57,398 bases of DNA from Anaerolineae bacterium (GCA_019912965.1 JAIOHM010000015.1:1-57398), one strand, 5' to 3'; positions 9,036-18,335 are shown, counted from the stretch's first letter. Numbers and translations: made by a program. Notes: generated from the sequence alone by a model not told the origin.

Positions 9036-10763
9036 TTAAGCACCAATAGCATCTGCCACATCAGGAAATATAACACGAAATGTAGTGCCCTGCCCGCTGC
9101 GGCTTTCAACCTGAATGCTGCCACCATATTTTTCGACTATCTTCTTGACAATCGCTAAACCCAACCCGCTGCCGTTCTGGTTGACGGCACGCGCCCCATC
9201 CGAACGATAAAAGCGTTCAAACAGGCGTGGCAATTCCTCCGAGACAATGCCGATCCCTGTATCGCGCACCTCGACCACAATCCCTTGATTGGCAGCATAT
9301 GAACGCACGGTCACGCTGCCACCCTCCGGGGTATAGGTGATGGCGTTATCCACCAGATTAGTAAATGCCCGGTTGAGTTCACCCTCGTTCCCCAGCAAAG
9401 GCGGCAAACCCATATCTAAATCCAGCAAAAGGCGTAAATTTTTCTGTTCACCCGCCACACACAGACGGTGTTCAATATCCTGAAGCATCTGGTTCAGATC
9501 AATCGAGTCGCGGGGAGTAGGTGTGCCGCTGTCTAGCTGCGAGAGCGTTAGCAGATCGCGCACCAGCCGTTCCAAACGGATTGTCTGCTCTTTGATGTTG
9601 TCCAATTTCTGCTTGCGGTGAATCGGATCGGTGTGTTTTTCGACGAGGTACAAACTCGTTTGGATAGAAGTCAATGGATTTTTCAGGTCGTGGGAAATAT
9701 CGCTAATCAGATGAGTGAGCAGTTCAACCCGTTCATGCTCCAGCGCCAATTCGCGTTCGCTTTCTTCGCGCAGCTTCCGGTCGGTGATGTCTACCAGCGC
9801 CACATGAATAGCCGATTTACCTTGATAGGTCGTCAACGAAGTGAATGAATCCACCCATCGAACGGTACCATCTTTCCGCATAATACGGAGTTCATAGCGT
9901 GCTGGTACATCTTCGCCCTGCATTCGCCGCACACGGTAATCCCTTACCCATTCTAAATCATCAGGGTGAATCAAATACTCGGTTGAACCCGATAGTCGAA
10001 AAAACTCTTCGCGTGTATAGCCGCACAACTCGGTTGCGACTTGATTGACGAAAACCACATGTTCATTCTGCACAATTAGCAATGCCTGAATCGAGTTTTC
10101 GACTACACTCCGATATGCTTCTTCCAGGCTGGCACGGGCATTCATTTCTGCTTGCAAGTCTTCATTCCGCTGTGCAAGTGCCAATTCATGCTGTCGGGAT
10201 TGTTCCAGTGCATGGCGGATGCTGTGCGTTGCCATCGAAATCAGGATAGCCACAACCAGATAGATCAAACTTTGGGATATCCAGCGCGAGATGACATCGC
10301 CGGGAAGAAACAGCGAACCCGGGGCGTTTAATTCCGTCATCAACATGATAAACCCCAACAGTGTGCTGGCAAGCGTCAGCAGCACACTCAAGCGGCTGTT
10401 AACGATGAACCCGGCGATGATGATGGGTATCAGATAGGCGCTGAAGCTGTTACCCATGATGCCGCTGCCAGCATTCAGCAAGTTGGGAATGCTGATGATA
10501 ATCCAGCAACCGACCGAGAGCAGCAAACCGACGAAACGCGGGTGCCCCCGGCGGTTTATTCCTACCAACACCAGACTAAGGGCGACCAGCGCCAGCCCGG
10601 AACGCAAGCTGCCCCATCTGCCATTGATGAGCGAAATCAGAGTGAACACACCTGCCGAGGCGGCAAGGGTCATGCAGATAATATAAACCAGTCGCGCAAG
10701 GCGCGTTTTTTCGGGGTCATCAAACAAGGGTGCAGAAACAAAACGCCACAATCGCCGTATCAT
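9036..10763 (-). CDS. PAS-domain sensor histidine kinase
   Basis: This 575-residue kinase has about six hydrophobic segments (residues 25-180), a short coiled coil (about 185-215), a PAS domain (217-330; GYTREEFFRLSG and HPDDLEWV, with RKDGTVRWV) and a HisKA domain in which H358 of SHDLKNP should be the phosphorylated residue. The ATPase domain follows with an N box (ENA equivalent DNAITY), G1 (DTGIGI) and G2 (GSGLGLAIVKKI). No response regulator gene is adjacent, so it is an orphan kinase here. The signal is unknown. Its kinase core closely resembles the partial kinase at 56154-57398, which suggests that they are paralogues. The SH3b gene follows 20 bases downstream. Confidence 0.92.
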   Translation of the reverse strand: MIRRLWRFVSAPLFDDPEKTRLARLVYIICMTLAASAGVFTLISLINGRWGSLRSGLALVALSLVLVGINRRGHPRFVGLLLSVGCWIIISIPNLLNAGSGIMGNSFSAYLIPIIIAGFIVNSRLSVLLTLASTLLGFIMLMTELNAPGSLFLPGDVISRWISQSLIYLVVAILISMATHSIRHALEQSRQHELALAQRNEDLQAEMNARASLEEAYRSVVENSIQALLIVQNEHVVFVNQVATELCGYTREEFFRLSGSTEYLIHPDDLEWVRDYRVRRMQGEDVPARYELRIMRKDGTVRWVDSFTSLTTYQGKSAIHVALVDITDRKLREESERELALEHERVELLTHLISDISHDLKNPLTSIQTSLYLVEKHTDPIHRKQKLDNIKEQTIRLERLVRDLLTLSQLDSGTPTPRDSIDLNQMLQDIEHRLCVAGEQKNLRLLLDLDMGLPPLLGNEGELNRAFTNLVDNAITYTPEGGSVTVRSYAANQGIVVEVRDTGIGIVSEELPRLFERFYRSDGARAVNQNGSGLGLAIVKKIVEKYGGSIQVESRSGQGTTFRVIFPDVADAIGA

Positions 10764-10905
10764 AAATTGTTATCCAACGCCATTTTCTTAATATATTGTA
10801 ACCCATGTTTTTATAACCATGAGCTTAATGTTGGTTATTTCCCCGCCGGGGCACTTCCCCTATAATCGCGTAAATTTATGTCGTGAAACCTATAAGGAAT
10901 AAACC

Positions 10906-12126
10906 TTGAGCTTAATAACCGACGAAAAACCACGCAGAGCTGACCTGATAGTGGTTGCCCTATCCTATTTGAGTTTTATCGTACTGGGGATGAGCTTTGC
11001 GCTGATCGGTATAGCCACCCCCTCGATTCGAAGACAGTTCGACAACCTGCCATTGGACACATTTGGGACATTATTTATCGCCACCACAACGGGTTACTTT
11101 TTTGCCAGTTTTGCCAGCGGACGCATCATGACCCGCTTTGGCGCAGCATCCATGTTCGCGCTGGGCATCGTCATTGCGGCTGGCGGGTTGATCGGCTACA
11201 CCATCGCAGGCACATGGGTCGTATTCCTTGCATTTGGGCTGGTAGTGGGTTTTGGGCAGGGATTACTCGATTCAGGCATGAACATCTACTTCGCGGCTCA
11301 CTTCGGCCCGCGCCTGATGAACTGGCTGCATGCCTGTTTCGGCATCGGCTCAACCATCGGGCCAATCATGATGACCTACCTGCTGGAAAACGATATTTCG
11401 TGGCAGACTGGATTCACGCTGACGGCAGCACTATATGCAATACTCACAGTGGTATTCATGGTGACGTGGCGACGCTGGGGCGGTTCCCGTCCGGTGGATG
11501 ACCCCAAACCGAAAGTACAGGTATCAGCAATGGATACCCTGCGTTTACCACTGGTGTGGATCGGGATTATCCTGTTCGTGGCCTATGCAGGACTGGAATT
11601 GGGCACAGGGCAGTGGGGTTTCACCCTGTTTACCGAGGGACGCGGCATTCTCGAAGCCGAAGCCGGGGCGTGGATCAGCATTTATTGGGGCAGCTTCACG
11701 GTCGGACGGATTTTCTTCGGCGCAATTGTCACTTTGATGAAACCTTCTACACTCATCCGGCTGTGCATGGTTGGCATCATGGTCGGAACGTTACTGCTGT
11801 GGTGGAATCCGATCCCAAGTAGTGGATTCATCGCACTACTGGTACTCGGCTTTGCGCTCGCGCCGCTTTTCGCCCTGTTCGTAACCAATACGCAGGAACG
11901 TCTCGGCCCAGATCATGGCCCGAACGCCATCGGCTTTCAGGTGGGTGCGGCCAGCATCGGCTTGGGCATTCTCCCCGGCCTGATGGGTGCGCTGGCGAAC
12001 AGTATGGGGCTGGAAGTCGTTCCGCCGTTTCTGGTTGGGCTGGCAGTAGTACTGGCGATTGCATACGAGGTATCCCTCAGCCCGCGTTTGTTTGCCAAGC
12101 TCAAACGTGCTGCCGCCGAGAACTAA
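10906..12126 (+). CDS. MFS transporter
   Basis: This 406-residue protein has about twelve hydrophobic segments and the MFS fold: a loop after helix 2 with SGRIMTRFGAASMFALG, and a repeated pattern in the second half (SIYWGSFTVGRIFFGAIV). It resembles the FucP/YbjJ-like sugar or small-molecule branch, but the substrate cannot be told. The start is TTG at 10906, with ATAAGGAA seven to ten bases upstream and a TATAAT at 10861-10866 that could be the -10 box. The divergent neighbour is the histidine kinase, and the convergent neighbour is the enoyl-CoA hydratase, with a shared hairpin between. Confidence 0.87.
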   Translation: MSLITDEKPRRADLIVVALSYLSFIVLGMSFALIGIATPSIRRQFDNLPLDTFGTLFIATTTGYFFASFASGRIMTRFGAASMFALGIVIAAGGLIGYTIAGTWVVFLAFGLVVGFGQGLLDSGMNIYFAAHFGPRLMNWLHACFGIGSTIGPIMMTYLLENDISWQTGFTLTAALYAILTVVFMVTWRRWGGSRPVDDPKPKVQVSAMDTLRLPLVWIGIILFVAYAGLELGTGQWGFTLFTEGRGILEAEAGAWISIYWGSFTVGRIFFGAIVTLMKPSTLIRLCMVGIMVGTLLLWWNPIPSSGFIALLVLGFALAPLFALFVTNTQERLGPDHGPNAIGFQVGAASIGLGILPGLMGALANSMGLEVVPPFLVGLAVVLAIAYEVSLSPRLFAKLKRAAAEN

Positions 12127-12140
12127 AATCTGGATTCTGT

Positions 12141-12163
12141 GGGGCGTCCAACTCAGACGCCCC
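12141..12163. terminator. Shared hairpin terminator
   Basis: Arms GGGGCGTC (12141-12148) and GACGCCCC (12156-12163) pair perfectly around 7 bases. It sits between the convergent MFS gene (stop at 12126) and the enoyl-CoA hydratase gene (stop at 12176). There is only a weak U-rich tail, so it may act with both strands as a weak bidirectional terminator. Confidence 0.5.
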
Positions 12164-12175
12164 CTTACCCCTGAG

Positions 12176-12952
12176 TTACTTATTTTTCCACTGCGCCGGA
12201 CGTTTATCCACAAACGCTTTCATCCCCTCGGCTTTATCCTCCGTGCCGAACAGCAGATAGAAATTGCGCTTCTCGAAAGCCAGTCCTTCGGTCAATGTCA
12301 TCTCATACGCCTTGTTGACCGCATCTTTAATCATGACCGAAGCTACCCCCGGCATCCCGCCGATTTTCTTCGCAAGTTCAATCGCTTCGTTCAGGTATGC
12401 ATCCAGCGGATAAACCCGGTTCACCAACCCGTATTGCAGCGCTTCCTGTGCCGTCAGATGACGATTTCCCAGTGTAATTTCCATCGCCAGCGCCTTGCCA
12501 ACTGCCCGCGTTAACCGCTGTGTCCCGCCTGCCCCCGGCATAATGCCAATGGTGATTTCCGGCTGCCCAAACTTAGCCGTTTCAGAAGCCACGATCATGT
12601 CGCACATCATCGCCATTTCGCAGCCACCGCCCAGCGCCCAACCGGAAACCGCCGCGATGATCGGTTTACGCACCCGTGTCAGCCGTGCCCAATCGGTGAA
12701 ATCCTGTCCAGCGAACATATCCACCGCGCTCATATCTTCCATCTGCTTGATGTCCGCCCCGGCAGCAAAGGCTTTATCACTCCCGGTCAGCACCATACAA
12801 CGCACACTGTCGTCCCGATCAAAAGCTTCCATCGCCTCAAAAATCTCGCGCGTGATGTGACCGTTGAGCGCATTGAGCGCCTGCGGACGATTCAGCCGCA
12901 CCAATCCAACACCTGGCGCGGGCGTTTCCGTCAAAATCATTTCATAAGTCAT
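12176..12952 (-). CDS. Enoyl-CoA hydratase/isomerase
   Basis: This 258-residue protein is a crotonase-fold enzyme that hydrates 2-enoyl-CoA in fatty acid oxidation. Visible signature elements are LNRPQALNALN near the N-terminus, AGADIKQM (oxyanion loop), and AVSGWALGGGCEMAMMCD, with FGQPEITIGIMPGAGGTQRLTRAVG that carries the two acidic catalytic positions. The start is ATG 12952, with GGAG 8 bases upstream; an in-frame ATG at 13000 adds 16 residues with no family match. The C-terminus is FVDKRPAQWKNK, the usual ending for these enzymes. It is convergent with the MFS gene. Confidence 0.93.
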   Translation of the reverse strand: MTYEMILTETPAPGVGLVRLNRPQALNALNGHITREIFEAMEAFDRDDSVRCMVLTGSDKAFAAGADIKQMEDMSAVDMFAGQDFTDWARLTRVRKPIIAAVSGWALGGGCEMAMMCDMIVASETAKFGQPEITIGIMPGAGGTQRLTRAVGKALAMEITLGNRHLTAQEALQYGLVNRVYPLDAYLNEAIELAKKIGGMPGVASVMIKDAVNKAYEMTLTEGLAFEKRNFYLLFGTEDKAEGMKAFVDKRPAQWKNK

Positions 12953-13196
12953 GTTCAAATCTCCAAAAATTAATCTTCTATAGTCGCCAGATAATAACAC
13001 ATTTAGCCGACCGTGAAGCCCAACATGGTCTACAGGCCAACGGGATACGCAAATCCAGATGAGTAGCTTTTGTTTACATTTTTCACGTTATGTTCAGATT
13101 TTGTTCATAATTCACTAAATTACGACCCTTAAGTTGATAGTCGGAATGTCTGATCTTGTTCTCGCTAAAAATAAGCAGAGTTGGAGGATTATAAAT

Positions 13197-13859
13197 ATGC
13201 GTAAGGTTCTGGTTCTTCTGGCATTGTTGGCACTTCTGGTTATGGGTGTAAGCGCCACCAGCGCTGCCGCCCCGACGACAGTCTACATCGTGCATGGCAT
13301 CCCCGGCGTTCCGGTGGATATTTATGTCAACGGTCAGCTCACCGTCCCGAACTTCCTGCCAGAAAGCATCATCGGCCCGTTCAGCGGCCCGGCTGGCAGC
13401 GCGAGTGTAGCGATTGTAGCAGCCGGCGGCGACCCCAGCAGCCCGGTTCTGGCAGGCACGTTCAGCTTCGCGCCCGGTGGTAATGTGACCATCGTCGCCC
13501 ATCTGGATGCCAACAGCGCCCCGACCGTTTCGGTGTTCGATAACGACTTCTCCAAGACTGCGGATGCGCGTTTGATCGCCCGCCACACCGCCGCTGCTCC
13601 GGCAGTTGACGCCGTGCTGCTGGATGGTGCTGGCGCAATCATCGCCCGTGTGGGGCCGCTCGCCAATGGTCAGCAGGGTGTCGTGCCTTTCGCTCCCGGC
13701 AACTACACTGGCGGTCTGGTTCCAACGGGTACAGACACGATTGTGTACGGCCCACAGAGCGCCAACCTGCGTGCAGGCTATGTCTATGTGAGCTATGCAA
13801 TTGGTGACATCGGCGCTGGCACCTTCAAGGTGATTACCCAGGTCGTCAAGTCGAAGTAG
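13197..13859 (+). CDS. DUF4397 domain secreted protein
   Basis: This 220-residue exported protein has a signal peptide (MRKVLVLLALLALLVMGVSA, probable cleavage after SAA) and a DUF4397 domain: VYIVHGIPGVPVDIYVNGQ at the start of the mature part, then beta-rich sequence with FAPGGNVTIVAHLD. The family is exported and found in many Gram-positive and Chloroflexota-type bacteria; its function is unknown. ATG 13197 is preceded by GGAGG at good spacing; an upstream in-frame ATG at 13134 would precede the signal peptide. A strong terminator follows directly. It is convergent with the rny operon. Confidence 0.85.
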   Translation: MRKVLVLLALLALLVMGVSATSAAAPTTVYIVHGIPGVPVDIYVNGQLTVPNFLPESIIGPFSGPAGSASVAIVAAGGDPSSPVLAGTFSFAPGGNVTIVAHLDANSAPTVSVFDNDFSKTADARLIARHTAAAPAVDAVLLDGAGAIIARVGPLANGQQGVVPFAPGNYTGGLVPTGTDTIVYGPQSANLRAGYVYVSYAIGDIGAGTFKVITQVVKSK

Positions 13860-13885
13860 ATTTCACAGGCAGCCTGAGGATTGAT

Positions 13886-13924
13886 GTAGAGGAGGGTCAT
13901 AGATAGACCCTCCTCTACGTTTTT
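13886..13924 (+). terminator. Rho-independent terminator
   Basis: A perfect 13-bp inverted repeat, GTAGAGGAGGGTC (13886-13898) and its complement (13906-13918), has a 7-nt loop and is followed by GTTTTT. It is a strong plus-strand terminator for the DUF4397 gene. The tail overlaps the stop codon of the convergent small gene ending at 13923. Confidence 0.9.
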
Positions 13925-14228
13925 ATGCGTCGGGGGTATCGCGGTGACGTTCCCGGCGAGCATATTGCACTGCGTAGTTGACGCGCTTTAAGGCGCTGAC
14001 CTCGCAGCCCAGCACATAACCATCCGGGCGTCCACGCTCACGATTGCTGGCGTGAACAAATTCGCGGAAGTCCACACCTTCGGTCAGAAGACTAATTTCG
14101 CCTTCGCCCCAAATTTCAGTGATGACCTGCTGTACGGTATCTTCCACCGTACCCGCTTCGCCATCCACCATGATGATGAAATCGCGGTCATCGCGGAAGC
14201 GCACCACACCGACAAATACTTTGAGCAT
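13923..14228 (-). CDS. Hypothetical protein downstream of rny
   Basis: This 101-residue protein is not recognised. It starts MLKVFVGVVRFRDDRDFIIMVDGEAGTVEDTVQQVITEIWGEG and is acidic in its first half and basic at the C-terminus (YARRERHRDTPDA). No membrane segment or signal is seen. It begins 11 bases after the stop of rny on the same strand, so it is probably the last gene of the recX-rny transcript. It may be a small regulator or a binding partner, but nothing in the sequence proves this. Confidence 0.7.
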   Translation of the reverse strand: MLKVFVGVVRFRDDRDFIIMVDGEAGTVEDTVQQVITEIWGEGEISLLTEGVDFREFVHASNRERGRPDGYVLGCEVSALKRVNYAVQYARRERHRDTPDA

Positions 14229-14239
14229 GACTTCCCTGC

Positions 14240-15778
14240 TTACTTCGCATAATCGACGGCGCGGGTTTCGCGGATGACCTGCACTTTGATCTGTCCCGGA
14301 TACTGCATGGTTTCCTCGATCTTGCGGGCGATATCGCGTGCCAGCTTGAGCGAGGAGAAATCATCGACGGTTTCCGGGCGGACGATGATACGGACTTCGC
14401 GCCCCGCCTGAAGGGCATAACTTTGCTCGACACCCTCAAAGCTGTTGGCGATTTCTTCCAGTGTTTTGACGCGCTTGATGTAGGTTTCGAGGCTTTCGCG
14501 TCGAGCGCCGGGACGTGCTCCAGAGATGGCATCTGCCGCTTCTACAATGTAGGCTTCCACACATTCCTGTTCGACTTCATGGTGATGGCTGGCGATGCAG
14601 TTGACGATGCGAGCGTTCACACCGTAACGCTTAGCGATTTCCGCACCGAGGATCGCGTGTGTGCCTTCAACCTCGTGGTCAATGGCTTTGCCGATGTCGT
14701 GCAGCAGGCCGCCTGCTTTAGCGATGGCGACATCCGCACCCAGTTCAGCAGCGATCATCCCGGCGATGTGGGAAGTTTCAATCGAGTGGGCGTGCTGATT
14801 CTGCCCGTAGCTGGTGCGGAATTTGAGCCGTCCAACCAGCTTGAGGATTTCAGGGTGTAAACCCGGAATTCCGGTTTCATAAGCAGCGCGTTCGCCTTCT
14901 TCACGAATGGTCTGTTCCACATCAGCTTTGGCGTCTTCCACCAATTTCTCGATGCGGGCGGGATGAATACGTCCATCCACCACCAGTTTTTCCAGCGCAC
15001 GTTTGGCAACCTCGCGGCGAACAGGGTCAAAACTGCTGATCGTCACGGCTTCCGGCGTATCATCAACCACTACATCAACACCGGTTGCCAGTTCAAAAGC
15101 GCGGATGTTACGCCCATTACGACCGATGATTCGGCCTTTCATTTCGTCGCTGGGTAAAGGCACAACGCTGACCGAGATTTCGCTCACATGGTCGGAAGCC
15201 AAGCGCTGCACCGCCAGCGCGATGACATCACGGGCGCGGTTATCGGCTTCTTCGCGGGCTTCAGCCTCCACCTGCCGGATGGTGCGGGCCATATCGCTGC
15301 GGGCGTCTTTTTCGACAACGGCCAGCAGTTGGGTACGGGCTTCGTCTACGGTCATCTGGGCGATGCGCTGAAGTTCTTGCGTTCGCTCATCTTCCAGTTT
15401 TTGCAGATCGTTCTGCTGTTTATCCATGCGGCTCTGGCGCTTGTTCAGGTTTTGCTCACGGAGTTCCATGCGTTCCAACCGTTTGTCCAGATCTTCACGG
15501 CGGCTGCGAAGGCGTTCATCTTCCTTATCCAGTTCGCGACGGCGACGCTGGGTGGTTTGTTCGCTTTCCTCCAGAACGGCTTTGACTTTTTCGTCTGCTT
15601 CTTTGGTGGTCGCATCGGCCTGATGCGTGGCTTTGGCAATAATCTCGCGGGCTTCCTGTTCAGCCATCTCACGGCGATTCCTGCCACGCGCATTTTGAGA
15701 GTAGTTCAGCACCCCCGCACCAATAGCCGCCCCTATAATTAACCCCACCACCAGGAGGACAGCACTAATCGGCTCCAT
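14240..15778 (-). CDS. rny: Ribonuclease Y
   Basis: This 512-residue protein is RNase Y, the membrane-anchored endoribonuclease that initiates mRNA decay. The N-terminal segment [22 protein letters not shown] is the membrane anchor. A long charged coiled coil (about 35-190) is followed by a KH domain (about 200-270, with [19 protein letters not shown]) and an HD domain (about 325-420) with [11 protein letters not shown] and [12 protein letters not shown], which carries the metal-binding His-Asp. The length matches the family (about 515). The gene lies 3 bases downstream of recX and 11 bases upstream of a small gene on the same strand, so the three are one operon. Confidence 0.97.
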   Translation of the reverse strand: MEPISAVLLVVGLIIGAAIGAGVLNYSQNARGRNRREMAEQEAREIIAKATHQADATTKEADEKVKAVLEESEQTTQRRRRELDKEDERLRSRREDLDKRLERMELREQNLNKRQSRMDKQQNDLQKLEDERTQELQRIAQMTVDEARTQLLAVVEKDARSDMARTIRQVEAEAREEADNRARDVIALAVQRLASDHVSEISVSVVPLPSDEMKGRIIGRNGRNIRAFELATGVDVVVDDTPEAVTISSFDPVRREVAKRALEKLVVDGRIHPARIEKLVEDAKADVEQTIREEGERAAYETGIPGLHPEILKLVGRLKFRTSYGQNQHAHSIETSHIAGMIAAELGADVAIAKAGGLLHDIGKAIDHEVEGTHAILGAEIAKRYGVNARIVNCIASHHHEVEQECVEAYIVEAADAISGARPGARRESLETYIKRVKTLEEIANSFEGVEQSYALQAGREVRIIVRPETVDDFSSLKLARDIARKIEETMQYPGQIKVQVIRETRAVDYAK

Positions 15779-15781
15779 TTT

Positions 15782-16447
15782 TTATTCCTCATCATCTGTT
15801 GTATCCAGGTTGAAATAAGCCGGGTCTTCCGCCTCCAATTCATCACATAGGCGGTCAACCACTTCTCGGGTGGTGCTGTAGGAAAAACCTCGACGCTGCA
15901 AGAAAGCCGCCAGTTTCGTCCGAAAGTCCCGCCTGTTTAAACGGCGGAGTTTCCGGGTCTGGCTTTGAGCCGCTTTATAAGCCTGCTCGGTTTCATCCAG
16001 ACTATCGAGCGCTTCATCAATGACCGAATCGGCCACGCCCTTTTGCTTGAGTTCGTAGCGCAGCGCCTTTTTGCTGAGGGGTTTGAATTCCCCCCGATTC
16101 TGTGCCCAGTAACGGGCAAAGGCATCATCATCGACATAGCCCATCGCCGTCAGGCGGGTGAGCGCAGCTTCGATGATTTCTGGCGGCATGTCCTTCTCGG
16201 CCAGATTGCGACGCACTTCCTGTGCGCTGCGTGGCCTGAAGCTGAGGAAGTTGGCAGCCCGATCAACAGCCTGAAGTACGGCATCTTCACCCCGCAGCGC
16301 GGCGATTTCGGCTTCCGAAAGCACCTGACCTTTCCGCAGTTTGGCGGCTTCGATCAGACTAATGCCAAAGGCAAACTCGTCATCGATATACAGATTCACG
16401 CGCTGCTTGTTGCGCTTTTGTACTTCCAAAGCGGTGATCGTTCCCAT
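15782..16447 (-). CDS. recX: Regulatory protein RecX
   Basis: This 221-residue protein is RecX, which modulates RecA filaments. Tandem three-helix RecX repeats are seen in RPRSAQEVRRNLAEKDMP, YVDDDAFARYWAQNRGE and LSKKALRYELKQKGV, and the N-terminal MGTITALEVQKRNKQRVNLYID matches the Gram-positive type. I chose ATG 16447 because homology begins there; the upstream extension to 16519 does not match. recA itself is not in this window. The usual recA-recX pairing is therefore absent, and recX is linked to rny with a 3-base gap. Confidence 0.9.
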   Translation of the reverse strand: MGTITALEVQKRNKQRVNLYIDDEFAFGISLIEAAKLRKGQVLSEAEIAALRGEDAVLQAVDRAANFLSFRPRSAQEVRRNLAEKDMPPEIIEAALTRLTAMGYVDDDAFARYWAQNRGEFKPLSKKALRYELKQKGVADSVIDEALDSLDETEQAYKAAQSQTRKLRRLNRRDFRTKLAAFLQRRGFSYSTTREVVDRLCDELEAEDPAYFNLDTTDDEE

Positions 16448-16470
16448 TAGAACATATCCCCATTCAACGC

Positions 16471-16506
16471 AAAAAGCCGTAGTTGTATAAACGAAACCAC
16501 GGCTGG
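16471..16506 (-). terminator. Minus-strand hairpin ahead of recX
   Basis: On the minus strand AGCCGTGGTT and AACTACGGCT (one G-U pair) form a 10-bp stem that is followed by TTTTTGCG, a plausible Rho-independent terminator. It lies about 30-60 bases upstream of the recX start and no minus-strand gene is seen between it and 17000. It may therefore end a leader transcript or a small RNA, or serve as an attenuator for recX-rny. Confidence 0.4.
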
Positions 16507-16875
16507 GCATACTTCGCACAGTTGAGAACGGAGGTCAGTTTTTGCGCCGCACGCGAGCGGGCATTTTTAGGCCTGGAGTAAGATCACCCTATCCTACGCA
16601 GATGCGCGCTGTTTTTCCCTGCTATCGGGTCGCACTTCATCCGGGAGTATCAAAATCTTACATTTTCTATCAACGGATCGCTCGCTTTGAGTCCGGCACC
16701 GATTTTACATCCACCTTATGAGGCGGGTTTGATCGCAATTCAATCGTTCTGCAACGTCAACCGTGGTTTTATCAAGATCATTACAACACCACTGAATGAT
16801 ATTATGCACTTTTTAAGAGATTTTCACAACAACGAAGTTTTGACCGGGCGGGAGCGCACCGTTACAATGAGGATA

Positions 16876-16973
16876 GTTATTGGTTGTTAGTTTTTAGTTT
16901 CAGATCGCCAGGGGTATGACGAGTCATGCGTCTACGCGGTTACTTCAAGAACCAATAACTAAAAACCAATAAC
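16876..16973. repeat. Imperfect inverted repeat (AT-rich)
   Basis: The left arm at 16876-16900 (GTTATTGGTTGTTAGTTTTT and so on) is nearly the reverse complement of the right arm at 16950-16973. About 50 bases of non-repetitive sequence lie between. The same kind of AACCAATAACT unit appears at other intergenic places in this window. It starts 24 bases upstream of the SDR gene start. Confidence 0.5.
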
Positions 16974-16999
16974 CAAGCACTAAGAACCAAGAACTATCC

Positions 17000-17797
17000 A
17001 TGCCTGAAACCACACGCCGCATCCTCGTTACCGGGGGCGGGACATTCCTCGGAGATAACATTGCTGCGGCGCTGCTGGCAGAGGGCGCAGCCGTTACGCT
17101 GCTGGTGCGCCCCGGCGCGGAAGATAAACTCGGCCCGCTGGCGCAGCGCGTTCGCTGGGCAACGGCAGATGTTTGGAATCCGGCCAGTTTACGCGGGCGG
17201 GCGCGGGGACACGAGGCGGTTATCCATACCATCGGGAGCATGACCGCTGACCCCGCCAAAGGGCTGAACCACAACTGGCTGAATTTCGTTTCCGCGCGGA
17301 ATGTTGCCAACATGTGCGTGAGCGATGGGGTTCATCATATGCTGTTGATGAGCAGCGCACGCGCACCCTGGGTAAACAACCAATATTTACGCGCCAAACG
17401 CGAAGCTGAAGGCTACATGAGCCGGGTGGGGCTGACGGCAACGATCATCCGTGCACCAATTGCTTATGTGCGGGGGCAGCCGCGCCACCCGTTCTACTGG
17501 TTGATGACTATTCTGGGCAGCACCCCAATTCTGTCGTGGTTCGGGTTTGGGCGGATTGGGCCAATCCCGGTGGATATGCTGGCGCGGGGTGTAGCCCGGA
17601 TTACGCTGGACACCAACCGCACCAAAACGATTTATTACGCGGGGGACTTGAAGCGCCGGAACACCGCCCGCGAAGCCCGCCGCGCCATACCGATCCTGCC
17701 GAGCAGCAGTCTTCCACAGCAGTCATCGGTGCATCCATTTGAACTGCTGGACGAGGATACCCCGTTCGGCTGGACACCGCCGGATAAACGAGGCTAG
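17000..17797 (+). CDS. Atypical SDR / NAD(P)-binding epimerase family protein
   Basis: The 265-residue protein begins with a Rossmann fold signature, RILVTGGGTFLGDNIAAALL, and has DVWNPASL at the end of the second strand. The central active-site-like region MSSARAPWVNNQYLRAKREAEGYM includes a lysine in the YxxxK-like position (YLRAK). Such atypical SDRs include sugar epimerases, reductases and NDUFA9-like complex I assembly proteins; the exact substrate cannot be assigned. It is shorter than typical epimerases (about 310). No clear ribosome site precedes ATG 17000, and the 5' neighbour is a repeat-rich intergenic region. Confidence 0.8.
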   Translation: MPETTRRILVTGGGTFLGDNIAAALLAEGAAVTLLVRPGAEDKLGPLAQRVRWATADVWNPASLRGRARGHEAVIHTIGSMTADPAKGLNHNWLNFVSARNVANMCVSDGVHHMLLMSSARAPWVNNQYLRAKREAEGYMSRVGLTATIIRAPIAYVRGQPRHPFYWLMTILGSTPILSWFGFGRIGPIPVDMLARGVARITLDTNRTKTIYYAGDLKRRNTAREARRAIPILPSSSLPQQSSVHPFELLDEDTPFGWTPPDKRG

Positions 17798-17812
17798 AAA
17801 ATAAGTGCTCTC

Positions 17813-18319
17813 ATGAATTGGAAATTGGGCTATTTTGTGGGGATTTTCCTGACATTTACAGGGTGTGCTATTCAACCAAACCCTGATTTGTTGCCTACAA
17901 TCCAATATCTGGCTCAAAATCCATCCCCGAAACCCGACTTTATCAACAGTGTCGAACCCGGACCCGGCACTGTGTCTTTTGGTTCACCTGAAATCAATGT
18001 GCAAATTTACACAGGGGCTATTGTTGAAGCGGGTGATACAGGAGCCACCTTACAAGAACAAATTCTTTCCTCAAGGCGGTTTTTTATCAATGGTCAAGCA
18101 CTTCCCGATTATGTTTATGTGCGGTGGGAAATTCCGGGAGTTATGAACTCTGTTGTCCATGGTGTTGCCACAGGTGCGATCTACTTTATTTTTAATCCTG
18201 ATCTGGCGGCAGGAACGCATCTTTTGGAAGTTCAGGTGCGTTCAACTTCCAATAAGCTGTATAGCTATTCTTGGGTTATCGAAGTTGCCACCCCAATCTC
18301 CAGCACGACAACTCCTTAA
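17813..18319 (+). CDS. Putative lipoprotein, unknown function
   Basis: This 168-residue protein has a short basic N-terminus, a hydrophobic segment and a lipobox-like LTFTGC with cysteine near residue 19, so it is probably a membrane-anchored lipoprotein. The mature part has a beta-rich pattern: SFGSPEINVQIYTGAIV and HLLEVQVRSTSNKLYSYSWVIEVA resemble a copper-amine-type or Ig-like fold, but no family is recognised. It starts 15 bases after the SDR gene stop and could be cotranscribed with it. A hairpin follows shortly after the stop. Confidence 0.7.
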   Translation: MNWKLGYFVGIFLTFTGCAIQPNPDLLPTIQYLAQNPSPKPDFINSVEPGPGTVSFGSPEINVQIYTGAIVEAGDTGATLQEQILSSRRFFINGQALPDYVYVRWEIPGVMNSVVHGVATGAIYFIFNPDLAAGTHLLEVQVRSTSNKLYSYSWVIEVATPISSTTTP

Positions 18320-18335
18320 ACTAAACTCGTAAGCT

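Larger units (their letters stand above)
16448..16999. other. Intergenic region between recX and an SDR gene
   Basis: No gene is seen in about 550 bases. The stretch contains the minus-strand hairpin near recX. Close to the epimerase-type gene it contains a 25-base element at 16876-16900 whose near-complement occurs at 16950-16973. Both are built from ATTGGTT and TTTTTAGTT units and could fold into a long imperfect stem. Confidence 0.5.
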
